Assembly: GCA_020057225.1 (NCBI GenBank)
Contig: JAGVGH010000085.1
Span: forward strand, 1-46,122
Direction of reading: 5' to 3'
Origin: Desulfobacterales bacterium
GTDB taxonomy: Bacteria; Desulfobacterota; Desulfobacteria; Desulfobacterales; Desulfatibacillaceae
DNA length: 46,122 nucleotides
The notes beneath the pieces were generated by a model. The model worked only from the letters and a program-made list of their open reading frames with translations, made no database searches and was not told the DNA's origin. Below are positions 12,101 through 16,676 of this stretch, piece after piece (position 1 is the stretch's first letter; each line of letters opens with the position of its first letter). The position numbers and the translations under genes were made by a program.

Positions 12101-12694
12101 GAGGGCGGTTGTGGAGTAGAGAACGCCGTCGGCCCCGGCGAGCTGGCCGTAAATCTCGTTGGCGTCGGAGGAGCGGTTGTCGGTCCAGCAGAAGAGAAAG
12201 CGGTTGTTGATGTCGTCCCATGCCGCGGACGGGCTGTGCTGGTTGTAGCCGGCCAGGGTGAGCGGGAAATTCGCGATCCCCGCGTCGCCGGAGGAGTTGA
12301 TGGGAGCGCCCGCCGCGTTCACCCTTTGGGCGTAGATGTCCTGTCCGCTTGTCATGTTGTTGCGCTGGTCCACCCAGGCCACCATATAGACGGCGGAGGT
12401 CTGGGAAAAGACGACAGCCGGGGCGTAGCCTGTGAGCGGCATAGCGGCCATATCTGACAGGGTGACCGGGGGGCCTATGGGCTGGGCGGTCTGGTCGCGC
12501 AACTGGGCCTCGACCCAGACCGCGCTCCCCGACTCGCGGACATAGACTTCGAGGGTGCGTTGCCCGACCGGGTCAAAAGCCACGGCGGGGCTGAACGCGC
12601 CATCAACGGCCATGGCCTGAACAGGCAAAAGGCAAAGGCATGCCAGGACGGCTGCGGCGCAAACGGCCAGAGCAAACGGGACTCGCGGTTTCAT
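101..12694 (-). CDS. Giant secreted/surface multidomain protein (4197 aa): signal peptide, many W-x-D-x-R repeats, LamG-like domain, carboxypeptidase-regulatory-like and Ig-like segments, two right-handed beta-helix segments, C-terminal hydrophobic plus basic sorting-like tail
   Basis: Single ORF; N-term MKPRVPFALAVCAAAVLACLCLLPVQAMA; repeated motifs such as AAWTDNRDGEADIFGQ and AVWQDNRDPAYSKIYGQ; LamG-like segment ITLMAWIRPDD...GEWVHVAGVWDG; two VPADYANIQAGLDAAAGGDTVAVAPGNY / VPAQYATVQDAITAAQPGDTIEIAPGSY beta-helix starts; C-term GGSGGCFVEAAAAGSGAWGCAALGMMLGLGALARGRGRKRS. Confidence 0.95.
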   Translation of the reverse strand: MKPRVPFALAVCAAAVLACLCLLPVQAMAVDGAFSPAVAFDPVGQRTLEVYVRESGSAVWVEAQLRDQTAQPIGPPVTLSDMAAMPLTGYAPAVVFSQTSAVYMVAWVDQRNNMTSGQDIYAQRVNAAGAPINSSGDAGIANFPLTLAGYNQHSPSAAWDDINNRFLFCWTDNRSSDANEIYGQLAGADGVLYSTTALENIFIGNAMTGMDAGPADTAFAPAAQRFLVVYEAETNQASSDILGALVSPDGSLYASPAGENFTICDNAAAQYEPSVAYDFTSLKFLVAWEDWRAGSETNIYGQIISPEGAPYFSGISDNFVISNAFNNQYSVELVLDPANSRFLAVWMDYRDNGVENIYSQLVGADATLYTTASGENHLIAGAGVETRPSAVFGAGRFYINWQDNATGQTGLSPSVQHVLYEPDPPPPIQRKDSDAAWNPNNDQYLAVYLAYEPGTYSWAVFGRFTDKNGAPLGAEFQISESHPDSAVACPRTVYAAGNPESFLVVWEDHRNQATTGADIYGQLVNAQGGLIKPGPYGMPGMENFPVSNAPGDQTSPDIVRGGFGWMLAVFEDNRNGEGDIYGQIIQADGTPYSSAVGANVPVSDKPGNQSQPSVIWDEVMLNYLVAFTHEADPGVYDVWGQFVNMEGNIWNLPTNVNFVISNAAGNQTGPVLAVNKGVPETVLLAAWTDNRDGEADIFGQTMDSWGALIGPASNVNFVISNAAGGQYNPKADWNEQCGEFLAAWTDARDMEADIYAQLVSAEAALLTTTSSVNFPVTMSTDPESQVAVAAGADGFFISFDKEATGAPANPDVDWMVRWASCHNGPPPPGYYRYFPGVAQYTPSGGFFSVYMAVDIYDNSVHVLGRLYGADGAPMGPEVELTDANANPPQPMSPRVAFSPLNGGSYLVVWPDLRNDTGTNNAGTDIFAQRVDINGSPILRSGAAGLDNFPVSEALYNQEAPALAVSSDTGRFLAVWQDNRDPAYSKIYGQMVESDGSLYSTTQLVNIPVANGPSNHYAPAVGWNADTGKYLVAFLDNRDGQTNTYIYGQVLDGDGNPFGSSTQDNFVISSEGSAKSGLSVGCGTDFLVAWASDRGAGGNIYGQFVNPEGFAETHPVTDNFVISDAPENQGIPQVLYDPFLTRYAIAFHSTGAGGPFLAVQFVSDDGTALVTPTNANRLVYKPESGLLQEFAASGISTTHQYFALAEDSTVPGGMVNLLFNKDFFLLNQPAELRLWYDYNSGVGSFEPDNSVFSNDAVLTDVTGVLDVSRLNGSAYFDGVAESLTNDSGSLDIEGPITLMAWIRPDDTDSIGGFRTLVGKMMDQDGYSYALVQYGGEIKFTLSSDGSGDGFGLGEVYVASPEVLNAGEWVHVAGVWDGADMFLYLNGMPAAGPVPFAGPIHKGASPVTVGYGAEYYKGALDEVKIFAGALTREQIAEEAGLTHQIHGMVEKQADGQPVMGTAVTAKGESVDWTGRASSGPDGSYTLDVLPGCYRVQALPPWDSGRFAVPFAPWVHTRGATEGGTPVDFALEGDGSIIQGRVEAYGGPAENAVVWYDSLETGPVGFTVTDAWGNYTLTNAPPGQGEAHVQKRDWNLADKSAVISVAGDMAGVNFEMQEGVCIVGRVMDAYGTPLDGITVEAEAAGGLVEATAVSDTMGWFTLCYVPAGYVELSTQRPADDNLVPGAPIGLVTPGPGGWMVLDNDLTMLYGARVQGAVKHPDNTPVSIGSVWAGGLDFSSEADVCGGTYELLLPAGGHLIFLEEFESASAMPMAASPVAITVDSYDAGYGNTIAAPDMVVFDQATGGSLDVTVVEGAWSSHGAPGTLRLLAVPEAYLVTPMEIWNFARLGVINSCYVPALGSPFNFGPLPPGPNTLAVVWERHDANGNGSGVVLGAQKDVAAVLPPAVSGATFWLGPDNSPVVQGRVVTDNQTPAAGATVLVTGPGGELAAYATSDANGDYTLYNLPASPGGVIYTFTAWHPNLPQLADVSTREYTAVSGVNGQVDNLYLLYKDPLNFDINTERLLHSVGKDVLVPADFAGYTLHEENQLIVRMDPEKTVMMLSPYVSYTPGRAVENVALKAQWNGWDDDEFLLPDAASAINTPAPYYAWYGLPDFHSQDMRGGIVLGAADSQTISAGSPVSLTRTVDVDNSAAAFDQWVTVEAVVHDPLVDVLYLDIHTGQTGITQSGFAPDSGLMEDPVNGETTVDNEDLTLNDRAFTRTIEKPVVGKTYFYKKKLTVWVQNNISTVYHKPRCSARAVSAPSALANAWANTGSLFVTDPLVGTVEITPANEVDWKVDDATRRETTAVVMESVVFEPAGVHPEVDWQAPAQGVTGVYPDATVEIGFTRPMNPDTLRLAIYDCWGNAVADTDRGIAGGDVAWTPDNLSLTFDPWEDFLPGTAYTVYVSGWAWSGQRILYDPGTTRWTFMTRPAPGDIVPPKEMAHTPHYGQTDAPLVSRRGPGSPFIAAQLSECVPPQAPSLVAFQQITDISGSVAANVPHAVEWAGSMVHVRPAAPLLPTTWYRVTLSGSIQDLSGNPMGTPVTWDFRTGSGAEPAPMVAPLPGSAEDADPWSNSLVLYCLKELDPATVTSANIYVKDQGGNVLAGAFDVEYYKASQGIRLYPSPARGFIPFDYGKIYKVCITNSVTDLLGQPVQGAAPGVPLEIPFRFTATHGNSAPMLWSVVDRLPQYPAVSRNADGVLTLDATVLVNDRNAVDVGTGNGGLNVMAEFGGYSGFFSTAGGLGWGIELNLESYPDETAEGACMLTVTTEDSAGHQVTYLHPVWVFPSGALTANHVEGWPFEISWDDVAGASVYRVEARDPAHPERVARAFFLPDVPVSTYTSELPPDTFGAAPPPVIEYRVLAFHSVDEPSGGWGFAATDWTAAKSDAEPPTLVTVSPGDQVENVNPRTPIQFRLADTGSGVNVDTLALRVNGVQVTDPATLTITVAHPYVDVRFDPALPYYAGAWVTVSLSVADNVDNVFNAPSWSFRVRDPITLNVPADYANIQAGLDAAAGGDTVAVAPGNYAGALILDARHSGVMLVALDLVNKPVIHSVAGIPGITVDQAHNALVQGFAITGGSDGVLVTNHVHSLEITECRIYGNSGYGVNGNAEGGVLLINNVLYGNGQGGVRVSDPGLDAIQVSAQLINNTLANNSNVGVLVDGDIYALIYHNILYQNGAYGLRFENGGLGMDEDYNIVYGHGTANFLGLAPGVNDREVNPLLADTGANNYHLTAASPAIDTAEGYPSPPLIDNEGRQRPQNLGYDIGAYEFHDMNPPVLLDHHPGDGAAGVFMDTQIWTQFHDENPGIDAASAQFWLDGQRIANNALDITTYNLGMSVDITYTPPTFASGSVHTYSVTVADGDGNESAPLEATFTVELVPQTLYVPAQYATVQDAITAAQPGDTIEIAPGSYAGPLVFNPAKSGVTIAGHNAYITGSAPNAAVTINGATNVHISGLVVNSGAQGIVLNGDVAGARIERCQVANLTGPGIAVMGQGEVAIVNCLSQRNSNGVYIAPGAARTADVVLLNSTIAYNTNGVEVYASPLVARYNIIAFNTSNGFMMGENAPAPVLDYNCVAENGAAPATSNYGDVTPGVNDIQDDPLFAGAYDFTLQGTSPAVDAVPIAIATLPPAAPDVDLPGVGRPQGAAFDMGAYELPGGAPPEPLSILPNGGAGINVNGQPRDVVCAIVGGLPPFTVTVESPFAGRAEIVHADNSMRAFILRPLGDNQSFGKTAVRVRVADSSGKVFLSQGFMLHRLYATPRLTCVINNPDVDNLYSIGSGDLAGLTVTVPAGTVNAGDVPLTITVSKVEAGQPAMAEDRGDVLLFEPFGMAFSGPIAIAMPYSGAALLSELEGYRYCMFSGHWEYENTAGYVADSVLFETKNLSLHTIAAPSVFAKTTVGGRTVEAYRMVAWPAYPGAVADIVRLLGTGGNLSPYDDRYWRLFAFNPLEQGTGNPNTYYREGDESGFGLAYPMRPGQGFWLITGNSANVTIPGIEHPANEDFYTALMPGWNMLGNPYNFPVDWAGVETVLNGVTYAQGSLDPYNPLQGEGVLYYDPTDQRAMDDPAGDGYYETAVMEPFAAYWVYNGADSAVTLRIPYTARWVMETGQKTTFFARLMRKAGDLAADVVFADNAGRPPAPPGSGGSNPGASSASIGTEAAGGSGGCFVEAAAAGSGAWGCAALGMMLGLGALARGRGRKRS

Positions 12695-12814
12695 GGCGGC
12701 TCCTCTGTGCGTGCCCGGTTACCGGGCTGCAAGACCAATGGCGCGCGGCACCCCTTTCGAGACCCGCGCGCCGGAGAGACCCGCGCGCGACACGCGCGGA
12801 ACTTTTTTTCTGTG

Positions 12815-12932
12815 TGATACCAAAATGCGGTCCACTCCGTAACGCCTGCTGAAAGCGCCCGCTCAATCTCCCTCTCCCTGCGGGAGAGGGCCGGGGTGAG
12901 GGCATACCTTGTCTGATTGCACCTTGGTATGA
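12815..12932. repeat. Dispersed MITE/REP-like repeat family 2, copy 1
   Basis: TGATACCAAAATGCGGTCC...CTCCCTCTCCCTGCGGGAGAGGGCCGGGGTGAGGGC...TTGTCTGATTGCACCTTGGTATGA; imperfect terminal inverted repeats (ATACCAA/TTGGTAT) and internal hairpin; matches 38439-38552. Confidence 0.85.
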
Positions 12933-13097
12933 GTTTGGCCTATGCGCAGAAAACGTCTTTCCATCTTTTCCCGCATGCCGGCCATGGGTGCCAAATCCAG
13001 GGCCAGCATGTTAGGACAACTCAGGCCGACAGACACCAACGCTAACGAAACAAGGGATGTTCCGCTCCAAAGGAGCGCGGCCCGGGGATTAGGTCCG

Positions 13098-13155
13098 CAA
13101 AAACGCCGCCCCGCAAGGGGCGAGGGGTTGTAGCCTGGGGCTTTAGCCCCTGGCT
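13098..13155. repeat. REP-like hairpin repeat, inverted partner of 13570-13620
   Basis: cgccccgcaaggggcgaggggttgtagcctggggctttagcccctgg vs reverse complement of gggcctgaaggcccaggctacggcctttcgccccttgcggggcgg. Confidence 0.6.
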
Positions 13156-13169
13156 TGCGGTTAAAAGGA

Positions 13170-13335
13170 TGAGGTAATTGCGAAACTCTAAGAAACGGCA
13201 CATTCGAGGCAGGCCGGGTGGTTCCGCCCGAAGGGCAGGTTCACCCAACAGATATGAATCATTTAGAAATGTTGGGTACACACGGGCCTTGCGGCCCGGA
13301 ACCACCCAACCTGCGCCTCATTTTGCAATTACCCC
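13170..13335 (-). mobile_element. MITE-like element family 1, copy A (166 bp), 3-bp target duplication GGA
   Basis: Terminal inverted repeat TGAGGTAATTGC...GCAATTACCCC; flanked by GGA (13167-13169 and 13336-13338); internal paired REP-like hairpins; inverted relative to copies B and C. Confidence 0.85.
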
Positions 13336-13336
13336 G

Positions 13337-13438
13337 GATACTTAGTGCTTATCCCTAAATACTGCCGAGGAGGATTTTAGGGGCGCTTTTTCATCGCGGG
13401 CGCACGCCGTGCGCCCCTACGGTTATGTGACGGCCGTT
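13337..13438. repeat. Right arm of 102-bp inverted repeat flanking the giant gene
   Basis: gatacttagtgcttatccctaaatactgcc...cggttatgtgacggccgtt; reverse complement of 1-102. Confidence 0.95.
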
Positions 13439-13569
13439 ATCGCTTACCACTGGGCGCTCCGAGGGCTCGGGTTCCATTGCCGTAGGGGCGCACGGCGTGC
13501 GCCCGAACAGGGGAATCCCTTGCAATAAGATTATTTATGGATAAGCTCTTATCCTGTTTCTTCACTCGT

Positions 13570-13620
13570 TTCCCGGGCCTGAAGGCCCAGGCTACGGCCT
13601 TTCGCCCCTTGCGGGGCGGC
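13570..13620. repeat. REP-like hairpin repeat, inverted partner of 13098-13155
   Basis: See 13098-13155. Confidence 0.6.
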
Positions 13621-13831
13621 GCCGAATCAGGAACAGGCATCCGGCCTCGCCCCCTCGGGGCGGGAACCCGCGAAGGTTCCGCCGGAGAGTTTGAAAACGC
13701 CCTGGATTTTCCAGCGCGGAGAGCGCGTTCCCAGGAGGGAAACGCCCTTCACTACAGACTCCGTGTTGCCCTTTTTTCAATCACCGCCAGCGGGAGCGCC
13801 CGGCTTTGCCGGGCAGGGCATGGTCCCTCCC

Positions 13832-15010
13832 CTAGCGGTTCCTAAAACCCGGCGGCCCGGGCAGCGTGCCAAGTGTCGTGCTGCTCGTTGTCGTCGTAGG
13901 GGTGGTTGTCGTGGTTGTGCTGGTCGTGGTCGTTGTTGTCGGGATGGTCGTCGTTGTCGTTGTGCTGGTTGTTGTCGGCAGCGTCGTGCTCGTTGTGGTG
14001 CTTGTGGTCGTCGTGGTCGGCAAAGTCGTTGTTGTCGTCGGCGCCGTTGTCGTTGTCGTGGGATGTGTTGTCGTTGTCGTCGGATGCGTGGTGGTCGTGC
14101 TCGGCTCCGTGGTGGTCGTGCTCGGCTCCGTGGTGGTGGGCCGGGTCGTTGTCGTCGGCTCTGTTGTCGTGGTCGTGGTCGTGGTCGTGGTGGTGGTGGT
14201 TGTCGGCGCCGTGGTGGTGCTGGTGGGCGCCGTGGTGGTCGCGCCTGTCGAGGTCGGCGCGGTGGTGGTCGCCTCGGTGCTGCTGGCCTCGGTCGAGCTC
14301 GCCTCGGTGCTGCTGGACTCGGTGGAAGTCGCCTCGGTCGAGGTCGCGGTGGTGCTTTCAATGACCGTGAACCCGCCGCCGGAGGTGAACTCCGCAAGCT
14401 CCTCCTCGGTCATGAGCACCGGCTTGTCCGGCATCTGCCCCGCCTGGATCCGGGTTTTCAAACCCTCGTTCAAAACCAGATACTGGCTGGGGTCGAGCAG
14501 GCTTTGCACCTGCACCTGGGAATCGTAGCACGCCACCACGGTGATGGTGTTGTTTTGCACCCACACCATGAACACTGTGCTCCGCACCCCGCAGATAGCG
14601 GTGGGCGTCTTGATATCAAAGCTCTTTTTCTTGAATCCCGCCAAAGTATTGGCAAACACCCGCACCTTGCCTGAAAGCATGGAGAAAAAAGCGCGGCGCT
14701 CCTGCTTTTCAGGCTCGAAGGAGTATTCGGAGAGGTCCAGGTGGGAGCTTTCATCCACGCTCACCACGGAGTTGTCCGAGAGGCGGATGCGGACCCGGGC
14801 CCCGGCCTGGGTCTTCACAACATCCTTCACGAGCAGGGGAAGGCCCACGCTCACCCGGATTTCCGTGCCGGCCCGGACAACAACCGCAGTCCCCTGGACC
14901 TTGGTGACACGGCCAATGGCGTCTGCGGCCCGGGCCTCTCCTGTCAGGAGGGCCATGGCCAGGACTATCACTATCGCGCCGGTTGCCTTGACTACGGTGG
15001 GTTTCATCAT
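13832..15010 (-). CDS. FecR-like domain secreted protein with long Thr-rich low-complexity C-terminal tail
   Basis: Start at MMKPTVVKATGAIVIVLAMALLTGEARA (signal peptide) inside the 413-aa ORF; GRVTKVQGTAVVVRAG...GLPLLVKDVVKTQAGARVRIRLSDNSVVSV...SFDIKTPTAICGVRSTVFMV is FecR-like; ~150-aa tail dominated by Thr. Confidence 0.88.
   Translation of the reverse strand: MMKPTVVKATGAIVIVLAMALLTGEARAADAIGRVTKVQGTAVVVRAGTEIRVSVGLPLLVKDVVKTQAGARVRIRLSDNSVVSVDESSHLDLSEYSFEPEKQERRAFFSMLSGKVRVFANTLAGFKKKSFDIKTPTAICGVRSTVFMVWVQNNTITVVACYDSQVQVQSLLDPSQYLVLNEGLKTRIQAGQMPDKPVLMTEEELAEFTSGGGFTVIESTTATSTEATSTESSSTEASSTEASSTEATTTAPTSTGATTTAPTSTTTAPTTTTTTTTTTTTTTEPTTTTRPTTTEPSTTTTEPSTTTTHPTTTTTHPTTTTTAPTTTTTLPTTTTTSTTTSTTLPTTTSTTTTTTIPTTTTTTSTTTTTTPTTTTSSTTLGTLPGPPGFRNR
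13860..14350. repeat. Low-complexity GTC/GTG-rich tract encoding the Thr-rich tail
   Basis: gttgtcgtcgtaggggtggttgtcgtggttg... repeated short-period tract. Confidence 0.9.
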
Positions 15011-15053
15011 CTGGACGCCCTTTGCGCTTTCCGCCGGTTGGTTGCCCTGCCGT

Positions 15054-16652
15054 CTAAAAGGCCACGTTGACAAACAGGGTGTAGATGTTGCGTTGAAAGT
15101 TGTACAGGTCCAGCATCTGGTTCCCGGAGGGAACCAGCCAGTTGCTGTCGTTGTAGGAATGGCTGTAAGTCCCCATAAGCTGGACCATGTCGTTCAGCCC
15201 CGCGGTCACCGCCGCCGTAAAGTTCTGTCCCTTGTCCCGCCGGGACTTGTGGGCCGCTGCCGGGGTGTTGTCCCCGTACAGCATCCAGAGGTAGGCATAA
15301 CTCAAGTCACCCCGGAGTTTCCACCAAATTGGAAAGTTGACCCCCAACTGGGTTTGATGGAAATGGTAGTCGGAATTGTCCGCCTCGGAGTTTTCCACCA
15401 GGAAGTTGTAGGTGCCCCGGACCGCCACGCTGGTTTTCGGCACGGTGCAGCTCTGGGTTACACCCGCCTGGAACGCCTTGGCCTCGGGGGTGTTGTCCCG
15501 GTAGTCTTTATAAAGATACAGGGTCTGAAGGTCGGTCCTCAGCCCGTAGGGTTCTTCCACGCCCAGGTTGGCGGAAACCTGGTGCAGGGCCAGCTTGTCG
15601 GTGGTGCTCGAAAAATCCAGATACCAGCCATGGTCGTGGATGTCGCGGCTGGCGCCGCCCGTGTAGTAGTAGATGAAGTCGTAGCCCGCGCGCGCGTGGA
15701 GGCGGCCTCTGTGGTACTCGCCAAAGACAAAGGGGGAATGGGACATGACGTTGCCCTGTACCAGATCCTCATACGCGATATGGTACAGGGTGTAACCAAG
15801 GCCGATCCGCTTGTCCTTCTGGTTGAGGAGCCGGTAGCCTGTGGAAACGGAAAGGGTCTGGAACGTATCCTCCTTGTTCGGGTAGAGCGCGTTCCCCGGG
15901 GGATCCAAGGGCTTGTTCACCACGTTGTCATCGTACCCCTGGGCGAGTTGCCCGTAGGCAAACCAAGGCTTCCGGTTCCACCGGGTCCGGGCCACCGCCT
16001 CCAAAGACTTCTCCGCGGCCTTGGCCACTTCCGGATAGTTGCTGCCCGCCATGGTCCGGACCTGCTCAAACCGCTTTTCCGACTCGTCGAAATTCTCCTC
16101 TTCCAGATACAAAATCCCAAGAATCTGGTCCACCGTTATGGCCAACTCCGGATTGAGGGCCTTTGCGCGCTGCAAGCGCTCCTCGGCCCCGCGGAGGTTC
16201 CCGGCGCTTTTCCACGCAACGCCCGCCTCCAGGTGCGCCCGCGCGTCCTTTGGGTCCAGGACGATGGCGCGCTCCAGCGTGGCCGCCGCCTTTTCATGTT
16301 GACTTCGGCGGGAATAAATTGCAGCACTGTCAAAAAACGCCTTGTGGTAGCCCTTGGGGTTCTTGGCCGTCAGGTTCTCGTAAATTTCCAGGGCGAGATC
16401 GTCCCGTCCCATTTTCTGATATACCAGGGCAAGATGGTAGCGGAAATCCAGGTTGGCCGGGTCGAGCTGCGCCGCCTTCTGAATGAGGATGTGCGCCTCC
16501 CCGGTGTTTCCCTTCTCCAGGGCGTCCACGCCGTCCACAAAAATATCCATGGCGTCGTCCCCGGCCGGGAGGCCCGGCGCCGGGAACACCGCAAGCGCAA
16601 AGAGAACAAACAGGACAGCCGCCGGCCTCACGTGCTTGGCGTTCATTGGCAT
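15054..16652 (-). CDS. TPR-repeat protein with C-terminal outer-membrane beta-barrel-like region
   Basis: Signal peptide; TPR repeats (FRYHLALVYQKMGRDDLALEIYENLTAKNPKG); alternating aromatic strands and C-terminal ...NIYTLFVNVAF ending in Phe. Confidence 0.85.
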   Translation of the reverse strand: MPMNAKHVRPAAVLFVLFALAVFPAPGLPAGDDAMDIFVDGVDALEKGNTGEAHILIQKAAQLDPANLDFRYHLALVYQKMGRDDLALEIYENLTAKNPKGYHKAFFDSAAIYSRRSQHEKAAATLERAIVLDPKDARAHLEAGVAWKSAGNLRGAEERLQRAKALNPELAITVDQILGILYLEEENFDESEKRFEQVRTMAGSNYPEVAKAAEKSLEAVARTRWNRKPWFAYGQLAQGYDDNVVNKPLDPPGNALYPNKEDTFQTLSVSTGYRLLNQKDKRIGLGYTLYHIAYEDLVQGNVMSHSPFVFGEYHRGRLHARAGYDFIYYYTGGASRDIHDHGWYLDFSSTTDKLALHQVSANLGVEEPYGLRTDLQTLYLYKDYRDNTPEAKAFQAGVTQSCTVPKTSVAVRGTYNFLVENSEADNSDYHFHQTQLGVNFPIWWKLRGDLSYAYLWMLYGDNTPAAAHKSRRDKGQNFTAAVTAGLNDMVQLMGTYSHSYNDSNWLVPSGNQMLDLYNFQRNIYTLFVNVAF

Positions 16653-16676
16653 AACGTCCTTGCGGGCAGGGTGTGA

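Noticed and set aside
380-12457. Numerous + strand ORFs antisense to the giant gene (e.g. 380..1483, 5723..6313, 7058..8926)
   Set aside because: High-GC shadow ORFs: no recognisable domains, rich in Arg/His/Gly, and opposite a clearly coding repeat/domain protein.
13691-14674. Arg/Cys/Gly-rich and Val-rich ORFs over the low-complexity tract (13691..14674, 13866..14528, 13777..14397)
   Set aside because: Alternative-frame translations of the GTC/GTG tract encoding the FecR-protein Thr tail.
14541-16676. 711-aa + strand ORF
   Set aside because: Antisense to the TPR/OM-barrel and FecR genes, which have signal peptides and recognisable domains; the antisense product does not.
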